From Haematococcus lacustris (lineage: Eukaryota > Chlorophyta > Chlorophyceae > Chlamydomonadales > Haematococcaceae), in NCBI GenBank assembly GCA_030144725.1, contig JASKMD010000029.1:16759135-16823134 (forward strand): a stretch of DNA of 64,000 nucleotides. Direction: 5' to 3'. Both the position numbers and the translations under genes were made by a program. Shown here in pieces: positions 44,401-56,400 of this stretch. Under the pieces are notes generated by a model that made no database searches, was not told the DNA's origin, and worked only from the letters and a program-made list of their open reading frames with translations. Position 1 is the first letter of the stretch, and each line of letters starts with the position of its first letter.

Positions 44401-47400
44401 CGGTCAAAGTAGGCGCAGTGAGCATGTGCTCGTCCTCCTCGTCTTCCGACTCATCCCCTAGCCGCAAGCGTTGCGTGGCCATGTGGCGCACCAGGCCTCC
44501 AGGCACCACCTGAGCGACCAGGGCAGCGACGACAGATAATGGCAGCGAAGGGAGTTGGCGCAGGCTTCCCGATTGCCATTTGGAATCAACATTGTCACAA
44601 GCACAACCTAATCCTCTACCCACACTGGGAGGGAACATCAGCAAGCTGCCTCCACCTCAACATGACAGCCCTCACCATCAGGATCTGGTACATCTGGTAG
44701 CGGCGCTCCGCCACAGCCCGCAGGAGCAGCCACACCCAAACCACACACAGCAGGCACAGCACCCCACCCTCTGCTGCCAGCAGCACCAGCTGCAGGTTGT
44801 TGGCTGAGGCAGACGAGGAGATCACAATCTGCATGTAGATGTCCATGGTGGACTTGTAGCCCTCAAACACCAGCTGCAATCAGAGGCAGCATGCAGCAAG
44901 GGTCATGCACACATGTCTCATTCACCAGTGAGAGGGCAAGCGCCTGCTATGCCACAACTGCAAAGCCCTTGACATCACAGTAGTAAGCAGGGGAGGGGAG
45001 GAGCTCTCTATGCATCTCACATGCATGGTAATGAGGTCAAGCAACCCTGCATGCATCTCTCTAGAGCTGTGCTGAGCGCTTGCATGCCAGGGCATGCTGT
45101 GCCCACAGGCAAGTCCAGGAAGGAGCAGCAGGGTGGCAATGTGCATGCACAGTCCTAGGCAGGGCCAAGGTCAGGGTTCATGTCAGGGTCAGCTCCAAGG
45201 TCAATTGCTCTGGTGTGCAGGCCTGCAGTGGTAGTGTCATGCCCCTGAGAAGGGCTCACGTTTGGGCCGTTGGTGACTATGTAGAGCAGGTCTGGGTTGT
45301 ACATGAAGTCAACTATGCTGGGGCCAAGGGTGCGCAGGTAGGCCTCGCCGCTCTGAAGCAGGGAGCGCGCCTTGGCCGCCAACTGGTTGCCGGCAGTCCA
45401 CAACCCCTTGAGCTTGGTAGAGTTGTACCTATAGCACAACCAGCAGCACAGCAGCTAGCAGCACAGCAGCTAGCAGCACAGCAGCTAGCAGCACAGTCAG
45501 CAGTCAGCGGCCAGGGCATTGATACAGAGTGGAGGTGAGGAGGGTTACCCAGGCACACCCTTCACTGCTCTCATCGGATACATAGGGCTTGTGGCTGGCT
45601 GAGCTGCAACAGGCCAGGCAGGCAATGTGGGCCACAGGCAGGCCTGCTGAACCAGGGCTGGCCTGACCCCAGAGCCCAGCCTCACAGGTTCAGAGTGCTG
45701 AAGTTGCCCAGGGATTGGTTTACAGCGATGTTGGTGAACACAATCCCCTTCAAAGAGTCGGCATCTGCAGCCAGGCAAGCAGCAGAGCTAGGGCTCACTC
45801 ATGAGTCACCAGTGGCAGCAGGTACCACAGCAAGTAAATCATTAAAGGTGCAGCTGGCCGCTGGAGGTTCCACGGCAATGAAGGCTCTAGGTCGAGGGCC
45901 AAGGTGCTGGAGGTGTGCTATATATGGGTGTGATACATGGGTGTCAGCTGCACAGGGCTGCTCCTCACCCACCCCACAGGTCACGCAGTCCGTCCTTTGT
46001 AGGCAGCCTGCCTCCTGCCCTGGCCATGCCTGCAAAAGACAGATAATGGCCATGGCAGGTAGCCTTGTGAACAAAGTGTCACCTCCACAGAACAGCTGAG
46101 GAAAAAGAGGCCGTAAGGAACAGGGCAGTAGCCAGGAGAACCAAACAAGCCTCGCAGCTCCATCTGGCTGCAGCCTGAGCATGGTTTTCCAGAGCTGGGG
46201 CCCTGAGTTCCCCCAGAGGCCTGCCAGGAAGCCCCTCACCTGCATACGCTCTCTGGTGCATGGTGTAGAAGGCGTCAATATGCTCACTCAGCACCTGCAC
46301 AGCAAGCCAGCGCAACTCGCTCAGGCTGAGCCTGCCTGCCCCACACCTAGTTGGAATGCGCGCACTGTTGCATACACTCATGGTGGGCATGGGAGGTGGT
46401 GATGGTGCTTGTAGGCAAAGATGATGGGCAGGAGCCATGGTGACGTGTAGCCAGTCAGCCTTGCTCTGGCACTAGCCAGCCCCTCACCTGCTTCAGGTAG
46501 GGCAGGTCCTCAGGGGAGCTGGCCAGGCGCAGCCCTGGGCCACCTGGCCCGTCTGGCACAGTCATGTTGGAGTCTGCAGCCAGGCCAGCAGGCAGCAAGG
46601 CAGCCCCCTTGAAGCCACTCTTCCCATGTCTTCTGGCCAGTCAGTGCTGCTGTGCATCGCTGCTGGCACCCTTTGAAGGTGCCCTTTGGAGGTGCGAGAG
46701 AGATGCGGCAGAGTGGCACACTGGTATGAGCAGGTATGAGCAGGTATGATCTGGTAAGTGGCGCAATGCCTCCGAAGAAGCAGGGCTGGGCCCCGGACCC
46801 TAACCTGCCCACCTCCCTTCACTCTCACTCCCAGTGTAAGTAGTGATAATAGTGAGGGAGATTTGCGCTGCGAGCACAGGTTTGACTGCTCACAGTGCAT
46901 GTTGAGGGTGCGGCTGAACATGGCGACCTCAGTGGCCAGGATGCCTGCAGTGCCTGCAAGCAGAGGACAAGGGGAATGGCAGAAGGCTGGACACCACCAC
47001 ACCACAGGCAACCTGGCCATGGCACCCTGGATTGGGAGTGGCTGCAACTGTCCAACCAGCAGCAAGGATGGCAACTGCCCAGCCAGCATCAGGGGTGCAG
47101 CAGCCTGGCTGCTCACTCACCCACATCACCAAGGGTGGCCACCAGCTTGGACTGGGTGCCCACGATGGTGTACATCAGGGCAAAGCAGCCGGTGTGAACC
47201 GCGATGAGCAGCAGCACCAGGAACAGGGTGTGGGTGCGGTACCGCTGCACCGGCTGCTGCACCTGGAACAACGCAGCGGGCCACACGCAAGCAGGCGTGG
47301 CTGCAAGGCACTGCTGCTTCAAGGCAAAAAGGCGCAATGAGAAGAGGATGGCAGCTGTCACTCTCTCCACTGCCCACACACCCACAGCGCTGTCACCCCG

Positions 47401-50400
47401 GCTCACCACGTCACTACTCAGCAGCTTGAACAGCTTCTTGAAGCGTTTGCCACGCAGGTAGTGGCTGTCGCCAATAGTGTCATCATCGTCCAGTGCCTCA
47501 GCGTCCTCAAGCTCCTCCACCTCCTGCTCTCCAACAGCCCCCTCCCTCAAGCTCGGCATGGAGCCACCAGAGTTGCGAGCCCAGGCTTCGTCTGCCCCTG
47601 GCATCACGCCGGCAGGTTCCCAAGATGATCTGGCCCTAGCCCCTGCCTTGCCCTCCCCAACCTCACTCAAGCGCAGCTTTGCCATGCTGCCACTTCCTGC
47701 TTGGAACATTTGGTTGCCTGCTCTAACAGAACCACGTGCTATGGCCTGCAGCAGTCTGCCTCCCCTCACGCTGGCCTCGTTGCCAAGTACCGGCTGTGGC
47801 ACGGGTGGGGCTGACGAGCTGGCTGCTGGCAGAGGTCTCCATACCGCTTTAGTGAACGATGCTTGAGAGTGGGGGTTGGACTGCTCCTTGACGGGTGCAT
47901 CTGGTGCATCGGTGGGGCTGTCAGCTGGGCCTGATGCAAGCGCTGGGGTCAGGGAGGAGATAGAAGAGTCTTGAGGGATCCCTGGGCCTTGGTCACCATT
48001 CAGCCAAGCCATAATCATCGCCTGCATGAGGGGCGGCATGCTCATACTCACTTTGGCTATGCAGAAGGAGGCGTACCGCACGCAGGAAGCACAAGAACAA
48101 GAGGGGTGGAGTGAAAGGCTGTAGGTTACGTCTGTAGCGCTTGCAGGACAGACAAGGTGTAAGGGAGGTTGGACACAGCAGCACTTGTGTGTTCCTAATG
48201 GCCACAAGGTCAGGAGGGGTGCTAGAATGCCACACGGTGGTCACTGCAGGACTCACATCCCGGCTGGATGGCTTGCCGCTCACAGTCCTGGTCACCACCT
48301 CAGCCTGGCTGCTGGATGTGCTGCTGGCGTCCAGCTCCTCCTCTTGCAATGAGGAGCGTCGAGACACCCCCTCCAGCTCCGTGTGTGTGCCCTGCCCTGC
48401 CACGCCCCCTTTGCTGCTGTTGGCTGCCAGGGACTCCACCAAGGTATGCTCCACGTCCCCTTTGTCACCCTGGATCAGGGACTGCTGCCTGGACAGCTGA
48501 CCATGGCTGGTGGGTGGGTCAGGGACGGTGCTTGGTAAATGTCCAGGATGCAAGGGCACAGGAGGCTGCTCAGAAACTGGAATAGAGGCATGGGCCTGGT
48601 GAGATGGTTTCAAGAGGGGATGGCTAGTCATCGCCAGTGAGCCCAGAACTGACTGGCTAGGGCGGGTCAGTGCCGCTGAGCCAAAAAATTCAATCGAGGC
48701 ACGGCGCTTGCGGTGTTCAGCCTGCAGTGGTGCCAATGGGTTGAAAAGAGGATGGGAAAAGGGGAGGAGGGGAGGGGGAGGGGAGGGGAGGAGGAGGGGA
48801 GGGGAGGAGCAGGGGAGGGGAGGAGGGGAGGAGGGGAGGAGGGGAGGAGGGGAGGAGGGGAGGAGGGGAGGAGGGGAGGAGGGGAGGAGGGGAGGAGGGG
48901 AGGAGGGGAGGAGGGGAGGAGGGGAGGAGGGGAGGAGGGGAGGAGGGGAGGAGGGGAGGAGGGGAGGAGGGGAGGAGGGGAGGAGGGGAGGAGGGGAGGA
49001 GGGGAGGAGGGGAGGAGGGGAGGAGGGGAGGAGGGGAGGAGGGGAGGAGGGGAGGAGGGGAGGAGGGGAGGAGGGGAGGAGGGGAGGAGGGGAGGAGGGG
49101 AGGAGGGGAGGAGGGGAGGAGGGGAGGAGGGGAGGAGGGGAGGAGGGGAGGAGGGGAGGAGGGGAGGAGGGGAGGAGGGGAGGAGGGGAGGAGGGGAGGA
49201 GGGGAGGAGGGGAGGAGGGGAGGAGGGGAGGAGGGGAGGAGGGGAGGAGGGGAGGAGGGGAGGAGGGGAGGAGGGGAGGAGGGGAGGAGGGGAGGAGGGG
49301 AGGAGGGGAGGAGGGGAGGAGGGGAGGAGGGGAGGAGGGGAGGAGGGGAGGAGGGGAGGAGGGGAGGAGGGGAGGAGGGGAGGAGGGGAGGAAGGGGGGG
49401 GAAGGGAAGAAGGGAGGAGGGAGGGGGCTGCATGAACATGAGTTTGAGGCTGATGCCCTCCAGGCATGCTACTGCCATGGAACCTGCACCCACCCTGCCA
49501 TCTGTGACTGCGGCATGTCCCTGGGCATCAGGAGCAGGCTCTCCCAGCAAGAACATGGCCAGGTCAGGCCGGGAGGTGCGGGGCGCCAGCGGGTGCAGCA
49601 CCACAAAGTAGCCGGGGCTGCCTGACCTGCGCACCACCTGCCCACAAGCACATGCAGGCAGCCAGGTCACAAGCTCGAGTGCAGCGTTTGTAGCTTCAGG
49701 GGGCAGGGCAAACATCTGGCTGTAGCTTGCAGCAATTGTCTGCTAGCTGCCGGCAAACAGGCAAACAGGCCTGCGAAGGTGCAGCTGCACAACAAATAAG
49801 CAGCAACGAGACGCACACCTGGAGGCTGAGTGTTAGGTCAGCTGCATCTGCCAGGTGCGACACTCGGATGATGTGGGTGGGGCTGCTGCGCATCTCACTC
49901 ATTGACAGGCCTGCGGGTGTGAGGCCAGTATGTGGGCCTTACCATCACAGCAAAGAAAAGTAGTAGCATAACATGAAAATGCTGGGTAGCAGGCCCTTTA
50001 GTTCAGAAGAGTTTGTGTAGCGCGACACTGAACTGCATCTGGTCCTCCTCGCCTGCTCTCACAGCCTGTACACCTTCCGTGACCCTCACTCCGCCACCCC
50101 TGACCTTAGGTGCAACCGGACCCGTTGTTGACTGCCCAGCCCCAGCAGCCTGCAAGCCGCGCACCTTTGGCCCTGGCCCTGCCCCCTTTCTTCTCCGCAG
50201 CCTTCAGAGCAGGCGCGGCCGCAGCAAAGCCAGAGGGCGGCGGGCCCAAGGCGCCTTCGTGGAACAGGTCTGTCAGGCTCTTGCCCGCCAGGCAGGGCAG
50301 CAGGCTGCTCAGGGGCTGGTCCAGCAGGGCGCTCAGGGGGGCCCCCAGCACAAGCCCTGCACGCATAGTGTCATACCTCCACTCTCAGCAATGGTAGGGT

Positions 50401-53400
50401 AAGGTGCAAGGGAATGGGTCAGCAAGCAGCAGGCATGGGTAAGGGCATGGAGCTGGAAATAGAGAGGGTGGGCAAGGCAGTTGCGGCCAGGGTAGGAGGT
50501 GCAGTGCATGCATGTCAAGGTTAAGGTGGCATACAAGAAAGCTGCAGGGATGGCAGGGGGTGCAGGGAAAGGGTACCGTGAGGGGAAGAGTCTGACCTGA
50601 GGGGCACAGGGCGTTCAGCTCGTCACAGCCCAGTGGCACCACCTGGCCTGACGCGTTTATTTCAATCACACTGCAGGCCAGGTCTGCCCGCCATAGCTCG
50701 ACCTGCACACGAGCATGGGCCAGCAGTACAGGCTGACAAGCAGGCAAGGTAGGTCAGGCGGTCAGGTATCTGGTGTCAGGTATCAGTGTATCAGCCAGCA
50801 GTGGGAAACAATGAAGGGGAAAACGGAAGATGGGCCATCCATGCAATGGCTGTGCAGCATGCACACAAACCCACTAAGAAGGAATGGAAAACCCATCCCT
50901 AATCTATGCTTTCTGATACCTTGCCTCTCCAGGCCTAATGCCACAACATCCACCAGCACTGCATGCGTCAGGGTGAGGGCAGTAACATGACAGTGTGCAG
51001 TGAAGCCATGCAAGGGGTACCCAGACCGGATCCACTCAGGCATGCAGGGCTCACCATGATCTGCATGGAGTCCAGGGATGCCATGTGCGGGTCATTAAAT
51101 GCCACACTGATGGTCATGATCTGCAGGTATGGCCACAGACTCGGAAGTGTGTGGCACATGCAATAGTGCAGGCTGCAGGCTGCAAGTAGAGGGCGGAGGG
51201 AAACACCCAGCATGCGCTACAAACATGAGCAGGGCTACGATAACGAAAGGAGACGGTGCAAAGCAATAGACACATTGCCAGGAGTAAAAGCATAGGCCAT
51301 GGTATGTTGAGTTTACGAATATGTGTGATGATGTGGCAATAGCTTGTTGCACTACACTAGACCTGTGCCAGATCAATCAGCTAGCATGGAAGGCAAGCAG
51401 AGTGCACATGGCTGCACTGAAAACACATTGATGTATTCTCTCGTTACTGCCAGCAGTGAGGACCTAGCAGTCTCACCGCCGGCTTGTTCGGCTTGCCCAG
51501 CATGGTCCTGGCCTTGCCCTTGACCTTGGAGGGAGCGGTCTGAGCACCAGCCATGCCCACGCCCACCCGCCAGGACAGGCCAGGCTCCTCAGCCACCCGC
51601 GCTGCCAGCTCCAGCAGCACCTACCAGGTTCAAGTCCCAGCAGGAACAGAGGTTAGTCAGGAACCTGAGGCCAGGGGTGGGTTCCTGCCTGGCCATGCAA
51701 AGCAGCAACAGCCCATCACCTGGCTGTTTGCCTCGCTCATGCGATGATGACGAACTTCACCTGGGCACAAGGGATGCATGGCAGCCGGGGTCCAAGGGAT
51801 AGGGCCAGGGCACCAGCAGTGGTAGGCGACCCAGCACCACCTGGCCATGAGCATGTGCGTGCACTTGCAACTGATCCTGAGGTGGCAGGGCAGCTGCGTG
51901 GCAGCTGGTCAGCACCAGGCTGCCGATCACGGACCATCCTGGGCAGTGATGGGGTGCATGAAGTCCAGCACTGCATCCAGGGCCATGCCGGGCAGCGTGG
52001 CTGGGTCCAGGGCAAACAGTGACGTGGGCGTGCCGCTGCTCACGCCGGTGATGAGGCCGTCAGCGTCCACCTCCAGCAGCAGGCGACGCTCATCCAGAGC
52101 CTGGGTGCAACAGCAAGGAAACATGGCTGGTGCAGGGGCCCTCTGCAAGGCTGCTGCTGCATAGCAGGACTGACACATGTGAGACAAAGCAGTAGCTGGC
52201 AGCCCAAAGCAGGGAGCCAGTAGCCAGGGCTGTCCCAAGGCACAGTGGCTGTGGCTCCCCTGACCTGCTCCATGGTGGCCTCAGTGAAGGTGGCGACATG
52301 GTATACTGCCTCCACACCAGTCCTGCGCTTGATCTGCAGCAAGGTGCAGGCCATCCTACAGCTTTGCACAGACTCACCAAACCATGCCTGGACACTGACA
52401 AGACAATGGCCACCAGAGGACGTATACGAGGCACCACTAAAGGCACTCCACAGCAATGGGAAGGTTTGATAGGGAGCAGGTCAGGCAAGCTTCACCTGCA
52501 GCTGGAAGGGCACAGCCTTTGTCTGGCCCTGCCCGCTTGTGCGCTGCAGCAGCTGGATCAAGCCACTGCGGCAGCTGTGAGGTGGCGGCACAGAACTGGT
52601 GGTGGCCTGCACAACACACAGCCAGCAGGTGCAGCAAATGCAGCAGGAGTAAGGGCAAACAGGCTGATGAAGTGATGCATGCAGTGTTGGTGTTGCTCAA
52701 CCTGTGCACAACTGGCATGCGGTGTGGCAGTCTGCCACCAGGAGTCATTGACTTCCTTGGACTGGGCACAGCCCACGGTGCAGGTCCTGTCCAGGTGGCC
52801 ATGAAACCCCTTGTTGGTGAGTGACCTTGCGGAGCTGACCTGGAGCAGGCTGTGGTGCATGTGAGAGAAGGGCTCCAGCAGCAGGGCCGAGAAGGCGTGT
52901 TCCATGCCATTGGCCCTCAGGGCCTCCACGCTGCGGCCCAGCAGCTCCGCCATCTTCAGCGTCACGTGGCACACGCGGCCCCGGCTGTCAGCCACCACCA
53001 TCAGGGGCTGCGCACCGCAAAATAGTGCCAGGCTTGATTAGGGACAGGGTTATGGGGTATGCTGCTGGCTGAATGGCGGCGTGCAGGAGGGGCAGCAGCG
53101 AGGGGGCACACATGCAACACGATGTGGTAGTGTAAAGAGCGCATGTGGCTTAGTGTCATGCCAAACCACATCCGCATAGCTGGGCATGTCACATGCGAAG
53201 TGCGGTGGCAGCCCACCTGGATGCTGCTCAGAGTGGGTGGCATGGCTTCCTTCATGATGAGGGTGCTGCTGCGCTGGACAGCCCTTTGGCTGCCTTGAGC
53301 ACCCTCTGCTTGCAGTGCAGCTGGCTGGGTATGAGGCCGGGGCGTGTCCTCCACACCCATCCCATGCCGACCAAGGGATTGGCTGCCTGACCCAGCATCA

Positions 53401-56400
53401 GGACCCTCCACCACCTTCTGCCTCTTTGAGTCCGCCACCCCTGATGCGCTTGGGGTGTCTTGACTTTGGTTGCTGCCTTTGCTGCTGGTTTCCGCCTGTG
53501 CCACCATATCAGTATGTGCTCGGAAGTATGGAGGTGGTTGAATCCCAGCCAAAGCGTTTGGCAAGCTGGCCACACTTGACAGCTGTGACTGAGCTAGGAT
53601 CTGGCGAGCTCGAAGCGTCAGCACATGGTACAGCACAGCTCCACCACCTGCATTGCAGCCAGCCAGGCAGGCATCCGCTCAGGTGCTGTGACTTGCTTGC
53701 AGCCTTTGGTCATCAACTGGCTAGAGCGAGAAGTCTGGTTGCCTGGATGCAGGATGGGGTGGTGATGGTGTGCACTGAGCAAAGCTCACACAGAGTGCTG
53801 TTGCCGCACTGGTGTAGGCTGAAGCTTGGCCTGCTGCTGCTCACCAGCATTGGCCACAGTGACGTCCACGTCTTGAGGCTCAGCATACTTGTGAGCCAGG
53901 CCAACGCCCTCAGCCTGCCAGTTGAAGTTGGATGTCTGCAAGGAACAGCAAAAAACATTGTCGGGGTACAGCATGCTGCGAGACTGTTCAAAAGAATATG
54001 GCCAAGCGTTGTACTAGGGTAATTGACATGGAAGACCGTTTGCAAGCTTGACATTTGCCAATCAACCCAGCTCACCAGCACCACAGCCTGGCAGGTGGGA
54101 AGACAGAGACTGCACTGCGGCATTGAACATGCTGAGCAGTGGGCGAGCAGGTGCCGCCGGTTGTAGCTGTGCTGGTGGCTAGAGCAGTTGAAGCTACCTA
54201 AAAAGGGCAAACCTGCTTGGGCACAGATGTGTGCCTCCCATCAAGCTGTCATCAGCTTACACCACAGCATGCATGTCATGCTAGTTTCAGGCTATCAGGC
54301 CCTGTCACAGGGGACAGATACTAGTGCAAGTGGTAGGCGCCCATGCCATGTGTGTGGGAGGTACTGAGTGCAATGCCTTGGCGAGGTCATGACGACATGT
54401 ACTTTCGCAAATGCGTGCAAGGGTGTTGCGCAATTTTGAGGTGTCAAGCCATAATGGCAGAAGTACCCTGTACCAACAAAGCTGTAAATGCTGTCTCTAT
54501 GGACTGTGAGCGACGTCTGTACAGATACATATATGTACAGATAATGATTTGAAGGCCTCTCTACAGAATTGCTATGATGACTTCTGTACAGAGGAAAGGA
54601 AAAGAAAGAGAGAAAGAAAGAAAGAAGGAAAGAAGGAAAGAAGGAAAGAACTTCTATGTGGAAGGAGCGCATCAAAAACTGTTTTATCTGCTCCATTAAC
54701 TAGTTGGCCGCCCCAGCCTGGAGGGGAACCGTCCCCTATCTCGCGTTGGGAACAATTCCGTCGTCGTTGTTCGATCTTGCGACCTCTCAGATGAAGGTGA
54801 GACCATTTACCAACTGAGTCACTAACCGCACCACGGGGCGGCGTTGTACAGAAGTTTCAGTTGTACAGATTTGCGATGCAACAGAACTGCGGTCCAACTA
54901 CGTCGCAACGGATGCGCGGTTTAGCGTAAGACTTACACCGATAAAACGGGTTTAATGCAAACAATCCAATGAGCTATAGTTCCCTCGGGACATGTCCGTT
55001 TTTTACTCATCGGGTGAGCCCGAACGGGATTTTGAACCACCGGGAAAGGGTGACGTGTGACGCTCGGTCGAACAAGACAAAGCGAAGGGAGGTGGGGCTG
55101 CTAGGCAATAGATGCTGCAGTTACTACTGGTTCAGCCGGCTAGGAGCATGCAATAGCACCCAGCAGGTGCAGGTAGCAAGGGGTTGGGGCTGATAGGCAG
55201 TAGCAGCAGCTGTTGTTGCAGCTTAAGCCTGCTAGAACAAGGTTGCAAGTGCAGGCAGCGCAAAGGTGGGGATGCTGGGCAGCATGCAGTTTGAACACCA
55301 CCCCTAGTGAGGGGGCCTGATTCTGCCATTGCTCGTTGCCCGCTTGGCTGATGAGGGAGGGTGCTGAGAGCATGGGCAGAGGATGCATAGTCAGGGCGGG
55401 GCAAGGCATGCAGGCAGGGTGACAAGCAAGGGGCCTTTGGGGCGACCTTAGGTAACCTGTGGCAGTAGGGCGCACCGGTCTGCAATTGTCATTCGTATCT
55501 GCCTGTAGCTGGCTTGGGGGCAAGAGCAAGGGAAGGGCATGGTGATGTTGCTGGACACGGCTGGTTGCTCTCTTGACAACGGCCACCAGACCCACACCCC
55601 CGGCACCTGCGCAGCAGTAGGCACAGGAGCACAAACAGAGTACTGTGCATCAGAACCCACACCCTGGTGGTGCCCACCCTGCTGTATGCTGAAGCTGGGT
55701 GATGTTGCTGGACACGGCCATGATAGGCAGCAGCGGACACGCTATAATGATGTGGTGGCGGACACTGTAGCTGTGCGAAGTCCAGTAGCAACGTTGCAGT
55801 AACAGCAGTAGCAAACCATGCCATTGAGACATAGCTAAGGCTGGCAATAGCACCAAGGCAGAGGGTGGCACCAGCAAAGTTGTTTGTTGCAAGGAACAAC
55901 CTGTGTGGAGGGATAGGTTGTCTTCTGCTGGTGGTCTGCTGCTGTATGACATGCCGCGCAACTCAAACGTGTTCAGGTCTCCTTGTTGGACAACAGCTGT
56001 TGCATGGCGGACTAGAAGGCCAGCGCGAGCTTTCATCATACACCTTCATGCAGGGGGAGATAGTGCAATGCACAGTTTGGTAAGGTAGAGTGGGCAATGA
56101 GTTCCATGTAGCTCGCAGCAAGCCTGGGCATGTGGGAATGCACCCAAGGAGGGAGTGGTACAGTTTGACACCATGATGAATGTTATGGTGTCATGTACAC
56201 ACTTGGCTCGTTGTGAGGTTGTAGAGGCTTGAGAAGCTGTAGCCTTCCATGGCAACTCCATGGTGGACAACAAACTCTGATTAGAAAAGCTCAACTGTGC
56301 ACCAAGACACCTACACCACTCACTGTTGCAGTGCCTTGCTCTGCTTCGTCACTAGTCGGCTCAGCGCCCAGCCGTGGACTTCACCTGATGTGAAGGCAAA

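Noticed and set aside
48667..49715. Long EEGRRGGG and PPLLPSSP frames
   Set aside because: By-product of the 8-bp GGGGAGGA repeat; the true coding exons of the main gene lie on either side of it.
55489..55899. Membrane protein exon on the minus strand (hydrophobic run near 55800-55890)
   Set aside because: No family motif, no convincing splice sites in phase with neighbouring exons.
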